In this document: piece by piece, positions 36,485 to 46,022 of the stretch
Layout of the letters: every line of letters begins with the position of its first letter
How positions within the stretch are numbered: position 1 is the stretch's first letter
Assembly: GCF_003385395.1 (NCBI RefSeq)
Contig: NZ_QNUG01000022.1
Coordinates: 1 to 58,827, forward strand
DNA from: Epilithonimonas hispanica
Lineage (GTDB): Bacteria; Bacteroidota; Bacteroidia; Flavobacteriales; Weeksellaceae
DNA: 58,827 bases
Direction of reading: 5' to 3'
Program-made: the position numbers and the translations under genes
The notes under the pieces: generated by a model
What the model was told of the DNA's origin: nothing
Databases searched by the model: none
What the model saw: only the letters and a program-made list of their open reading frames with translations

Positions 36485-37852
36485 ATGAAAAAAACAATAC
36501 TCAATCTCTGTTTAATAGCATATTCGGGAATATTATTCTCTCAGAATCCCATTATTCAGACCAATTATACCGCAGACCCTGCGCCGATGGTTTATAACGA
36601 CAGGCTTTACGTCTACACTACTCACGATGAGGACGATTCCACCTGGTTTGTAATGAACGACTGGAAGGTCTATTCCACCAACGATATGGTGAACTGGACC
36701 GACCACGGAAGTATTTTGAGCTATAAAGATTTCGACTGGGCAAAACGAGATGCCTGGGCAGCGCAATGCGTGGAAAGAAACGGCAAATTCTTTATGTATG
36801 TTCCGATGTGGTCCAAAACCAACAACAAAGGAGCAATTGGTGTTGCGGTAGGTGACAGTCCGTTTGGACCATTCCACGACCCGCTTGGAAAACCATTGGT
36901 TCAGAGTGAATGGGGCGATATTGACCCGACGGTTTTTATTGATGACGACGGTCAAGCCTATATGTATTGGGGAAATCCCAAACTTAAAATGGTTAAGCTC
37001 AATCAGGATATGATTTCCTATTCCGGTGATATTGTGGAAGTGCCAATGACCGCAGAATCTTTCGGAAAAAGGGACGGAAAAGAAAACCCTGAAAGACCGA
37101 CAAAATATGAGGAAGGGCCTTGGCTGTACAAAAGAAAAAATCTGTATTATCTATTCTGGCCTGGCGGTCCGCTTCCTGAATTCATCGGATATTCTACAAG
37201 CAAAAGTGCACAGGGACCTTGGAAACACGGAGGAATCGTAATGCCAACTGAAGGAAAATCTTTCACCAATCATCCCGGAATTGTCGATTTCAGAGGAAAA
37301 TCCTATTTCTTTTATCACAACGGGGCTTTGCCGGGAGGAAGTGGTTTTACAAGGTCGGTAAGTGTTGAGGAACTTAATTTTAATAAAGACGGTTCTATCT
37401 CACCCATCAAAATGACGAATGGAATTACCAAAGCGATTGCAACCATTAATCCTTATGCTTTTAATCAGGCAGAAACAATTGCGTGGTCTGAAAATGTAAA
37501 ATCTTATCAGAACAAAGAAGCAGGCGTCTTCATCAAAGCTAAAAAAAGCGGCGCCTACACCAGCGTGAAAAATGTTGATTTTGGTAAAAAAGGAGCATCA
37601 GCATTTTCGGCCAGAGTTGGAACGACACACAATAGCGATGTGACGATGGACGTTCATCTTGACAGTATCAGCGGACCTATTATCGCCACGGTAAAAGTTC
37701 CGTTGACAGGTGGAGACGACCGTTGGGAAACGGTGAAAGCCGAAGTAAAGGAAAAAATTACCGGTGTTCACGATGTGTATTTTATATTTAATGGAAAAGC
37801 AGCAAAGGATATTATGTTTTTCGATTATTGGACTTTTCTTGAAACTCATTAA
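36485..37852 (+). CDS. GH43-CBM6 arabinofuranosidase/xylosidase, paralogue 3
   Basis: 455 residues from the ATG at 36485. A GTG 24 bp earlier would add eight charged residues before the signal peptide, so the ATG ([20 protein letters not shown]) is preferred. The motifs are [16 protein letters not shown] with base Asp31, [19 protein letters not shown], and [21 protein letters not shown] with the acid Glu. The CBM6 domain ([17 protein letters not shown]...[23 protein letters not shown]) closes the protein. A 124-bp gap with a degenerate repeat separates it from paralogue 2, and it is 2 bp from GH97. Confidence 0.87.
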   Translation: MKKTILNLCLIAYSGILFSQNPIIQTNYTADPAPMVYNDRLYVYTTHDEDDSTWFVMNDWKVYSTNDMVNWTDHGSILSYKDFDWAKRDAWAAQCVERNGKFFMYVPMWSKTNNKGAIGVAVGDSPFGPFHDPLGKPLVQSEWGDIDPTVFIDDDGQAYMYWGNPKLKMVKLNQDMISYSGDIVEVPMTAESFGKRDGKENPERPTKYEEGPWLYKRKNLYYLFWPGGPLPEFIGYSTSKSAQGPWKHGGIVMPTEGKSFTNHPGIVDFRGKSYFFYHNGALPGGSGFTRSVSVEELNFNKDGSISPIKMTNGITKAIATINPYAFNQAETIAWSENVKSYQNKEAGVFIKAKKSGAYTSVKNVDFGKKGASAFSARVGTTHNSDVTMDVHLDSISGPIIATVKVPLTGGDDRWETVKAEVKEKITGVHDVYFIFNGKAAKDIMFFDYWTFLETH

Positions 37853-37854
37853 TT

Positions 37855-39798
37855 ATGATTAAACTTTTTTTAAAACTATCACTCGCCTTTAGTATTCTCA
37901 TTATGAATACTGTTTTTGCGCAGGTTGCAGAAATCTCCAGTCCTGACGGAAAATTGAAACTGAATGTTTTTTCAGAGAATGGAAAAGCACTCTATAATGT
38001 TACTTTTCAAGGGGAAACAATGCTTGATAAATCTCCATTGGGCTTAGTCACCAATGAATCTGATTTTTCTAAAAATTTAAAATTCATTGACAGCAAAAAA
38101 AATAAGGTTTCCAAAAATTACACGAACGAAAAAATCAAAAAATCACAAGTCAGTTATACAGCTAATACTCTGACAGTCAATTTTACCAATGCAGATAACT
38201 TCAATATCGGGATTGAATTTCAGGTGAGCGATAATAATGTCGCTTTCAGATATGAGATTCAGCCGATGAAAGACCGTTTGAGTGCAATTGTACAATCGGA
38301 AATCACAGGTTACAGATTTCCGTCTCAAACCACGACTTTCCTTTCTCCAATGATGAAGCCAATGACAGGTTTTGCCAGAACCGCCCCAAGCTACGAAAGC
38401 GGTTATAAAGCTGATGCAGAATTAGGAACAAAAGCCGATTATGGTTACGTTTTCCCTGGACTATTTCATATTGGAAATGACGGCTGGATTTTATTGTCTG
38501 AAACAGGAGTGAACAGTTTGTATTGCGCTTCTCATTTGGATACGACTTCAGAAAAAAATCTTTATCAGGTTGCTTATCCGAATATGGCTGAAAATAACGG
38601 TTTCGGAAGTACCGGAGCTGCCATTTCACTTCCGGGAAAAACGCCTTGGAGAACTATCACGATTGGCGATTCTTTGAAACCGATTGTTGAAACGACGATT
38701 CCTTTTGATGTAGTAGAACCGATGTATGAACCTTCGCAGAAATACACTTTCGGAAAATCGACCTGGAGCTGGATTTTGTGGCAGGACAACAGTATGAATT
38801 ACGAAGACCAGAGTCTTTTTATTGATTTAGCATCAAAATTGGGTTATGAATACATTTTGATTGATGCACTTTGGGACAAAAATATCGGAAAAGAACGAAT
38901 GAAAGACCTGATTCAGTATCCCAAATCCAAAAATGTCGGAGTATTGCTTTGGTACAATTCCAATGGTGCTGCGAATGATGCGCCGATGGGACCGAGAAAC
39001 AAAATGAGCTCATCCATCGAACGAAAAAAAGAAATGAAATGGCTGAAAGATATCGGTGTAAAAGGTCTGAAAGTCGACTTTTTCGGAGGCGACAAGCAGG
39101 AAACGATGCGTCTTTACGAAGATATTCTTTCTGATGCCAATGATTTTGGGTTAAAGATTATTTTCCACGGAGCTACTTTGCCGAGAGGCTGGGAAGTAAT
39201 GTACCCCAATTATGCAGGAAGCGAAGCGGTTTTAGCTTCAGAAATGCTGTATTTTTCGGAAGATGTTCGCAAACAGGAAGCATTTTTCGCAACATTACAT
39301 CCGTTCATCAGAAACACGGTCGGAAGTATGGAATTTGGTGGAACTTTCCCCAACAAATATTTAACAAAATCCAACAAGGATAAAAATAAAAGATATACCA
39401 CAGATGGTTTCCAGTTGGCAACGGCGGTTCTGTTTCAAAATCCGGTTCAGATGTTTGGAATAATGCCCAATAATTTGACTGATGCACCGAAATTCCAGCT
39501 CGATTTTATGAAAGAAGTGCCAACGCTTTGGGACGAAACAGTGTTCATCGACGGTTATCCAGGGAAATATTCCGTGATTGCCAGAAGACATCAGAATCAA
39601 TGGTTTGTTGCAGGAATCAATGCAGAAAAAACGGTTAAAAAACTGAAAATCAATCTTCCAATGTTTGCGGCAAAAACTGTAAAATTGATCAATGATGATG
39701 CTCAGGGAAATTCATCAGAAAAAGAAGTGAAAGTGAATGCAAAAGGTGAGTTTAATGTAGAAATTCAGCCGAACGGAGGATTTGTTTTGAGAAATTAA
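37855..39798 (+). CDS. GH97 glycoside hydrolase, probably retaining alpha-galactosidase-type
   Basis: 647 residues with signal peptide ending NTVFAQ. The N-terminal domain (VAEISSPDGKLKLNVFSENGKALYNVTF) is the GH97 beta-sandwich. The barrel has WSWILWQDNSMNYEDQ, YEYILIDALWD, and GLKVDFFGGDKQETM, where Asp408 is in the place of the nucleophile of retaining members. YPNYAGSEAVLASEMLYF carries acidic residues of the second active-site strand. The inverting alpha-glucosidases of the family use Glu instead, so an alpha-galactosidase or beta-L-arabinopyranosidase is more likely. It starts 2 bp after the third GH43-CBM6 gene. Confidence 0.88.
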   Translation: MIKLFLKLSLAFSILIMNTVFAQVAEISSPDGKLKLNVFSENGKALYNVTFQGETMLDKSPLGLVTNESDFSKNLKFIDSKKNKVSKNYTNEKIKKSQVSYTANTLTVNFTNADNFNIGIEFQVSDNNVAFRYEIQPMKDRLSAIVQSEITGYRFPSQTTTFLSPMMKPMTGFARTAPSYESGYKADAELGTKADYGYVFPGLFHIGNDGWILLSETGVNSLYCASHLDTTSEKNLYQVAYPNMAENNGFGSTGAAISLPGKTPWRTITIGDSLKPIVETTIPFDVVEPMYEPSQKYTFGKSTWSWILWQDNSMNYEDQSLFIDLASKLGYEYILIDALWDKNIGKERMKDLIQYPKSKNVGVLLWYNSNGAANDAPMGPRNKMSSSIERKKEMKWLKDIGVKGLKVDFFGGDKQETMRLYEDILSDANDFGLKIIFHGATLPRGWEVMYPNYAGSEAVLASEMLYFSEDVRKQEAFFATLHPFIRNTVGSMEFGGTFPNKYLTKSNKDKNKRYTTDGFQLATAVLFQNPVQMFGIMPNNLTDAPKFQLDFMKEVPTLWDETVFIDGYPGKYSVIARRHQNQWFVAGINAEKTVKKLKINLPMFAAKTVKLINDDAQGNSSEKEVKVNAKGEFNVEIQPNGGFVLRN

Positions 39799-39846
39799 TA
39801 CTCTTTAAAGCTGAAAAGTTTCAGATAAAACATAAAATAAAAGATT

Positions 39847-42372
39847 ATGAATCAAATAAAAATATTTTTTCTCGTCACATTATTCGGATTTTGCCTTCGG
39901 ATAAATGCGGCTGAACCATTCATCAGTACAGAAAAAAATTCAGAAACGATTGTTTTGAAGGAAAAATCAGTCAATTTTTCGATTTTTATCAATTCAGGAA
40001 TAGATAATGGTATTTTGAGAGCCGTAAAAAACCTACAATCTGATTTTCAGAAGGTAACGGGAACTCAGCCCGTAATTTTGAATCAGATTTCAGTAATGAA
40101 TTCGCCTTTGATTATTATCGGAACTGTCGGAACAAAATCGGTGGTTGATGATTTAATCAAACAAAAGAAAATCGACGGAAAATCTTTAACAGGAAAAAAA
40201 GAAAAATATATCATTCAAAATATCAGTAATCCGTTTCCCGGCGTTTCCGAAGCGATTGTGATTGCAGGAAGCGACAAACTCGGAACAATTTACGGAATCT
40301 ACGAGATGTCTCAACAGATAGGCGTTTCACCTTGGTATTATTGGGCGGATGTTCCGGTTGAGAAAAAAGAAAATCTATACTTTAAAAAAGGAATTTACAC
40401 AGACGGAGAACCTGCAGTAGAATATCGCGGGATTTTTCTTAACGATGAAGAACCTTCATTGGGAGGGTGGGCAAGAGCAACGTTTGGAGGAATTAATTCT
40501 AAATTTTATGAAAAAGTTTTTGAACTGATTCTTCGAATGAAAGGTAATTACATCTGGCCTGCAATGTGGGGAAAAGCTTTTTATGATGATGACGTTTTGA
40601 ACGGACCTTTAGCCAACGAAATGGGAATCATTATGGGAACTTCGCATCACGAACCGATGGCTCAGGCTCAAACCGATTGGCATAGATACATTAAGAAGAA
40701 TAATCTTCCGAATATCTGGGATTACTCGAAAAATGAGAAAGTTTTGCAGGAATTCTGGAAATTGGGGCTGGAAAGAAGTAAAAACTGGGAGAAATTAGTC
40801 ACAGTCGGAATGCGTGGCGACGGCGATGAAGCGATGGGAGAGGGAACTAATATCTCCTTGCTTGAAAAAATTGTGAAAGATCAGCGAAAAATCATTGCTG
40901 ATGTTACAGGCAAAAAAGCAGAAAAAACGCCTCAGGTCTGGGCTTTATATAAAGAAGTTCAGGATTATTATGACAAAGGAATGCGCGTTCCGGACGATGT
41001 AATTTTGTTGTTTTGTGATGATAACTGGGGTAATGTTCGAAAACTTCCGGATCTTTCAAAACCTTTGCATAAAGGCGGTTACGGGATGTATTACCACTTC
41101 GATTACGTGGGCGGACCAAGAAATTCAAAATGGATCAATATCAGTCCGATTCAAAGGGTTTGGGAGCAGATGAATCTTTCTTATGAACATAAAGTGGATA
41201 AAGTTTGGGTCGTGAATGTGGGAGATTTAAAACCAATGGAATTTCCTATCAGCTTTTTCCTGGAAATGGCCTGGAATCCAAGGCAATTCAATTCAAAAAA
41301 TCTTTTGAAATACACTGAAAAATGGGCTGCACAGCAATTTGGTGAAAAGTACGCTAAGGAAATTGCAAGAATGATCAATCTTTATTCAAAATACAACCGT
41401 CGTGTAACGCCGGAAACACTGGACAGCAAAACATTCAGCCTTGAAAATTATCACGAATTCGAAACAGTTCTCAATGATTACAGAGCTTTGGCCATTGATG
41501 CATTGCATTTGAAAGAACAGATTCCGGCAGAATATCAGGATGCTTATTATCAGTTGGTTCTTTATCCTATCGATGCCTGCAGCAATTTGTATGAAATGTA
41601 TTATGCCGTTGCCAAAAATAGGGAATTGGCTGCCAAATATGATCTAAAAGCAAATTATTATGCCGATAGAGTAAAAGAATGTTTTGAAAGAAATGCTTAT
41701 TTGGATCATAAATATAACAATGAAATTGCCAGTGGAAAGTGGCAGCATATGATGGACCAGATGAGAATAGGATACAAAGCCTGGTTTGACGGAAAAGAAA
41801 ATATAATGCCTGAAGTTACCCGTGTTTCTGAGTCTGAAGTTCCGAAAGAAAAAGTGTTTCAGGAGAAAAACGGTTATGTTTCCATAGAAGCAGAAAATTT
41901 TGCAAGAATGAACAATTCAGACCGAATCCATTGGGAAGTGATTCCGGATTTCGGAAAAACTAAATCTGGTGTAACAACTTTTCCTCAAAATGCTTATCCA
42001 AAAGCTGATGAAAATCTCTATCTGGAATATGATATAAATTTTGAATCCAAAGGTGAATTTGAAGTCCAGTTGTTATTAGCCCCGACTTTGAATTTCAATC
42101 ATAATAAAGGTTTGCGTTATGAGATTTCCTTTGATGGCGGAACTCCGCAGGTTGTCAATTTCAACGGTCATTACAAAGGTGAATTGGGAAGATGGCAGTC
42201 TGAGCATATCATCAAGTCTACAACAAAACATCAGATTTCTCAACCTGGAAAACATACGTTGCGATTCCGTGTTCTGGAGCCGGGAATCGTGCTTGAAAAA
42301 ATATTGATCAATACAGGAGGTTTACTGCCTTCTTATCTGGGTGCACCGGAAAGTGAAATTTCAGGAAAATAA
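39847..42372 (+). CDS. GH115 xylan alpha-1,2-glucuronidase
   Basis: 841 residues with a signal peptide ending RINAAEP. The family pattern is strong: an N-terminal domain with IIGTVGTKSVVDDL and IIAGSDKLGTIYGIYEMSQQIGVSPWYYWADVPV, then EYRGIFLNDEEPSLGGWARATFGGINSKFYEKVFELILRMKGNYIWPAMW. HHEPMAQAQ, MRGDGDEAMGEG and LLFCDDNWGNVRKLP are further family motifs. The C-terminal domain (YVSIEAENFARMNNSD) closes the chain. GH115 enzymes remove (4-O-methyl)glucuronic acid from both terminal and internal xylose units. A strong terminator at 42404 ends the unit here. Confidence 0.94.
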   Translation: MNQIKIFFLVTLFGFCLRINAAEPFISTEKNSETIVLKEKSVNFSIFINSGIDNGILRAVKNLQSDFQKVTGTQPVILNQISVMNSPLIIIGTVGTKSVVDDLIKQKKIDGKSLTGKKEKYIIQNISNPFPGVSEAIVIAGSDKLGTIYGIYEMSQQIGVSPWYYWADVPVEKKENLYFKKGIYTDGEPAVEYRGIFLNDEEPSLGGWARATFGGINSKFYEKVFELILRMKGNYIWPAMWGKAFYDDDVLNGPLANEMGIIMGTSHHEPMAQAQTDWHRYIKKNNLPNIWDYSKNEKVLQEFWKLGLERSKNWEKLVTVGMRGDGDEAMGEGTNISLLEKIVKDQRKIIADVTGKKAEKTPQVWALYKEVQDYYDKGMRVPDDVILLFCDDNWGNVRKLPDLSKPLHKGGYGMYYHFDYVGGPRNSKWINISPIQRVWEQMNLSYEHKVDKVWVVNVGDLKPMEFPISFFLEMAWNPRQFNSKNLLKYTEKWAAQQFGEKYAKEIARMINLYSKYNRRVTPETLDSKTFSLENYHEFETVLNDYRALAIDALHLKEQIPAEYQDAYYQLVLYPIDACSNLYEMYYAVAKNRELAAKYDLKANYYADRVKECFERNAYLDHKYNNEIASGKWQHMMDQMRIGYKAWFDGKENIMPEVTRVSESEVPKEKVFQEKNGYVSIEAENFARMNNSDRIHWEVIPDFGKTKSGVTTFPQNAYPKADENLYLEYDINFESKGEFEVQLLLAPTLNFNHNKGLRYEISFDGGTPQVVNFNGHYKGELGRWQSEHIIKSTTKHQISQPGKHTLRFRVLEPGIVLEKILINTGGLLPSYLGAPESEISGK

Positions 42373-42403
42373 TTATTCTTCATTTTTAAAATTTAAAATT
42401 AAT

Positions 42404-42438
42404 AACCACTCAAAGACAATTCTTTGAGTGGTTTTTTT
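42404..42438 (+). terminator. Terminator after GH115
   Basis: A perfect 13-bp stem (AACCACTCAAAGA / TCTTTGAGTGGTT) with a 4-nt loop is followed by a T run. This is the only clear terminator between 20361 and 43052, so GH95 to GH115 may be read as one long unit with internal promoters. Confidence 0.93.
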
Positions 42439-43051
42439 ATTTTGTATCCGTTATAATTTCTTTTTTTAATTTTTGAAGACTATTTCGGGGAATCTGAAGT
42501 TGATTTTCAGATTAAATTTGCACTTAAATCAATAAAAAATGATGATATTTTTAGAATTTTGAGAATAAATATTGGTTTTTTTGATGTATTTGTATAAATA
42601 CTTATCATAATCTATGATTACACAGTAATACACTTTTAAATTTTCATTTTTAGAATATGCTTTTAAATCGATATTTCAATATTGCATAATCATTAACATA
42701 ATGATAACATAATCATAATTAATTCAAATTTAATTTATTCTATTAGATAATAATTTTTAAAAATATTGTGAATTTTAGTGGTTTTAGTGTTGTTTGATTG
42801 TGTTATTTATTATATTAGTGTTAAAATAACACTTAATAATTTAGTGAATATGAAAGCAAAAATTTACTCTTTCCGATAATCCGAGGTAGGATTAAATAAA
42901 AATAAAAATCAGTTCGAAACTTATTTTTAACTCCTTTTACAACAATTTTTCATTCTCTCTACAAAGATGCTTTCCAAAACAGCATCCGGTCATTCTTATG
43001 CCTTATCTGAAAAAATAAAAATTCAAAAACTATCGTAAAAATCTTTAAGCT
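42439..43051. other. 613-bp control region before GH30
   Basis: No gene is seen. The region is very AT-rich and carries TTATCATA-ATC-TATGATTA at 42602-42620, AATGATAA-CAT-AATCATAA at 42700-42718, and the best AAGTGTTA palindrome of the window at 42816. About 200 bp of 5' leader would separate that operator from the GH30 start. Confidence 0.6.
42816..42834. promoter_or_regulatory. Operator before GH30
   Basis: TAGTGTTA-AAA-TAACACTT is an almost perfect palindrome (only the outermost pair fails) with the 8-3-8 spacing of the other sites. It lies 218 bp before the start codon, so the promoter it controls should lie near 42800-42850. Confidence 0.65.
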
Positions 43052-45775
43052 ATGAAAAAAACTATTTTAAAATCACTTGGCCAATTTGCCTTTATTGCAA
43101 TGGCATTTCTAAGTTTTTTGGTAGATGCGCAAACACCAAAAGTCCGTATCGACAACACTACACCCAGACAGAAAATCACAGGTTTCGGTGGTTTCGTTTG
43201 CAGTCCGCAGTTCGCCTACGACCATATGACCCCTGCCGAAATAGAAAAAATGTGGGGAACAAATAGTGAAGCTGGATACAATATTATGCGACTGTATATT
43301 CCTACTACAAAAGCAAATTGGAGCGTCGCTTTAGCCACTGCACAAAAAGCACAGTCTCTAGGCCTGATTATCTTTGCAAGTCCGTGGTCGCCACCCGCCG
43401 AATGGAAAACTAATGGAAATGACGCAGGAACCTATAATGGTGTTGAAGGTTTTTTGAAACCTGAGCATTACGGAGATTTTGCAAATTACCTGAATGACTT
43501 TGTTATTTATCTAAGAAATAATGGTGTTGAGCTGGAAGGTATCTCTCTGCAAAATGAGCCAGATTATGTAGTAGAATATACAGGATGCACTTAGACAACT
43601 ACTCAAATGACCAATTTTCTGAAGAATTATTCAGATGTTATTAGTTGTAAGATTATTGCGCCGGAAACTGTGGGATTGTCAAACAACTTTGCTAATGCAC
43701 TTCTTGCCACAGATGTATTGTCGAAGTTTGAAATCTACGCTGGACATCAATATGTAGGAATAGGTTCTGCATATAAAGGTTTCCTTAATACAAATAAAGA
43801 AATCTGGATGACAGAGTTTCTGATCAATTGGAATTCCAATGGTGGCACAAGGAATTTTTCTTGGAACACAGATGCATTTGACTTTGCAAAAAGCATCAAT
43901 GATGTTATGGTAGGCGGAGGAAATGCCTGGATCCATTATGCTACAAAAAGATATTATGGAATGATGGGAGACGGTCAATTCGGAACAGTAGCTGGAGAAA
44001 TGACGAAAAGAGGATATATACTTTCTCATTTTGCAAAATACACCACAGGTTCCAGAAGACTCGATGCGATATGGAGTGATCAAGGCTCTATGCAAGGTTC
44101 AGCTTACATCAATGACTCGGGTGATAAGGTTACGCTGATGGTTTTCAATTCTTCGGCTAATACTTATAACCTTAAAGTGGATTTGCCGTTTTACACCACT
44201 TCCGCACAGAGAATTCTTACCAATGAAACAACCAATATGGTTTCTTCCAACCTTAATTTCACTGAGACATTTCGGCCGACCATACAAGTCAATCCTTCCA
44301 GTTTCATAACTTTTGTTTTTAATAAAAGTAATATCAGAGAAGTTTCCAATATGACGGGCCAGGATATTAATTATACTAAAATTGAAAGTCAAACGGTTAC
44401 CAATCCTGCGTTCGGAACAACTTATCAATTGAGTGGTAAAACAGCGACTTTGTATAATTCTACACCTTTGATCAGTTCCAATATGAATGATGCGAACGGC
44501 TATGTCAGCCTGGACGACAGATATAATAAATTGGTTTTCCACGTGAATAGTTATACAACAAGCAATCTGCCAACATCGTCTAACACGACTTTATATTATG
44601 TTGACAATGCAGGCGTTGTGAAATCTTATAATTATGGAACAGTTAACTTGCCATCGTCCGGCTCGTCCAATTTCGATTTGACGTTTGATATCTCCAGAGC
44701 AGTTCTTACAACTGGCTGCAAAGGAATTATTGGACTTAGAAATGGTAATTTCAGTTCTGTATTGACATTCAATTTTGGCGATGTCTATTTTGCAATTTCG
44801 AATGAAAAAGCAATGAAGTTTGCCGGCGTTTATTCCGATGGAGATAGCAACCTGATGGATGTTTATGAAAATACATATTACACGTCATTGGATTTTACCA
44901 GTGTAACAGCAATCAATACTTCAGCTAACTGGAAAAGTAAGATGGCTAATAGTAACAGTATTTTTTATGTTAATTCAGGTTCAGGCTTTATAAATTCCAA
45001 AGCTGCCAACTCAAATGTAGTTTCAGGAACTGTTGCTGCATCATTGGAATTATCCGATCAGGGCGGTGACTTTAATGCACCTTTTGCTTTCAGTGCAACT
45101 TCCGCATCGTACACAAAAGCATTGAGTGGATATTCCGTGATTGTATTGCCATTTGAAGCTAATGTTCCGGTTGGTGTACAGGCTTACAATATGCTGCCTT
45201 CGTCATCAAAAGTTTTATGCACCAGTGTTCCGAATGGAAAAATTCCTGCTAATACACCAGTGCTGATTAATGGAAACGGAACATTTACTTTCACAGGATC
45301 AGGATCTGTTTCTACAACAAAAGCGATTGTTTCTAATCAGTTCAATGCAGACTATAGCACGGTAAAAGCTTACACAGGAGGATATGTTCTCAAAACAGTT
45401 GGGGGAGTTACAGGATTCTATAAAATAAGCAGTGGAAGCGAGACTGTTCCGGCGTTTAGCGCATATATTTCTGAAGAAAATGCTTATTCTGCTTCACTTC
45501 TGCCATTGGAGTTTGAAACACTTGCTGTTCAGGGTATATCTGATTCCAAATTGCAGCTTTATCCAAATCCTGCTAAAAACGAGATTTTTGTTAATTGGAA
45601 ATCGTCGGATGCAGCTTATTCGATTATTGATGCTAAAGGAAGCCTGATCTCACATCAATCGAAACTTATCAGTGGTAAAAATAGAATTGATATTTCTAAA
45701 CTTACTTCCGGAGTATATTTTATTGAAATATATGATGCAGGGAAAAGCATCAGAACGAAATTTATTAAACAATAA
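43052..45775 (+). pseudogene. GH30 xylanase with T9SS sorting tail, interrupted by an in-frame TAG
   Basis: One frame runs from 43052 to 45775 except for a TAG at 43592-43594 (codon 181). Upstream it encodes a signal peptide and the first half of a GH30 barrel (ITGFGGFVCSPQFAYDHMTP, ASPWSPPAEWKTNG) with the acid/base Glu169 in QNEPD. Directly after comes the TAG, where family proteins have Trp (CTW); TGG to TAG is one change. Downstream are the nucleophile Glu255 (WMTEF), the side beta-sandwich, a long Ser/Thr-rich part, and a C-terminal T9SS tail (LYPNPAKNEIFVNW...ISKLTSGVYFIEIYDAGKSIRTKFIKQ). It resembles glucuronoxylanases of GH30. As written it makes only a 180-residue fragment without the nucleophile. 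A restart at the ATG at 43607 would lack a signal peptide. Confidence 0.85.
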
Positions 45776-45804
45776 CTATCATATTTTCAAATCAAATTTT
45801 ATTA

Positions 45805-45838
45805 AAAGTCACCCGTTTATTCTGGTGACTTTTTTTTA
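45805..45838 (+). terminator. Terminator after GH30
   Basis: AAAGTCACC / GGTGACTTT (9 bp) around a 10-nt loop is followed by a run of T. It isolates the GH30 transcript from the GH3 gene. Confidence 0.9.
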
Positions 45839-45918
45839 ATTAATATGAGCTAAAATCCTATTATTCGAATATAAAAAAATTGGTCAGTCGGCAAAATTTA
45901 AATATTATTCTTTAAATT

Positions 45919-45961
45919 AAGTGTTATTTATACATTTATTAGAAATAGAATCTTATATTTG
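45919..45961 (+). promoter_or_regulatory. Operator and promoter of GH3
   Basis: The operator AAGTGTTA-TTT-ATACATTT (45919-45937) is followed by AGAATCTTATATTTG with the -7 element TATATTTG at 45954-45961. The operator covers the expected -33 region. The layout and much of the spacer are the same as in the araB promoter. Confidence 0.7.
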
Positions 45962-46022
45962 TTAATAATCAAATATCGAATGTCAGTCTTTGAAATCAAT
46001 CTGATATTTTAAATCAATTATA

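Noticed and set aside
43592-43594. TAG read as pyrrolysine or another recoded residue
   Set aside because: No pyrrolysine machinery is visible here and it is not expected in Bacteroidota; a TGG to TAG change explains the site.
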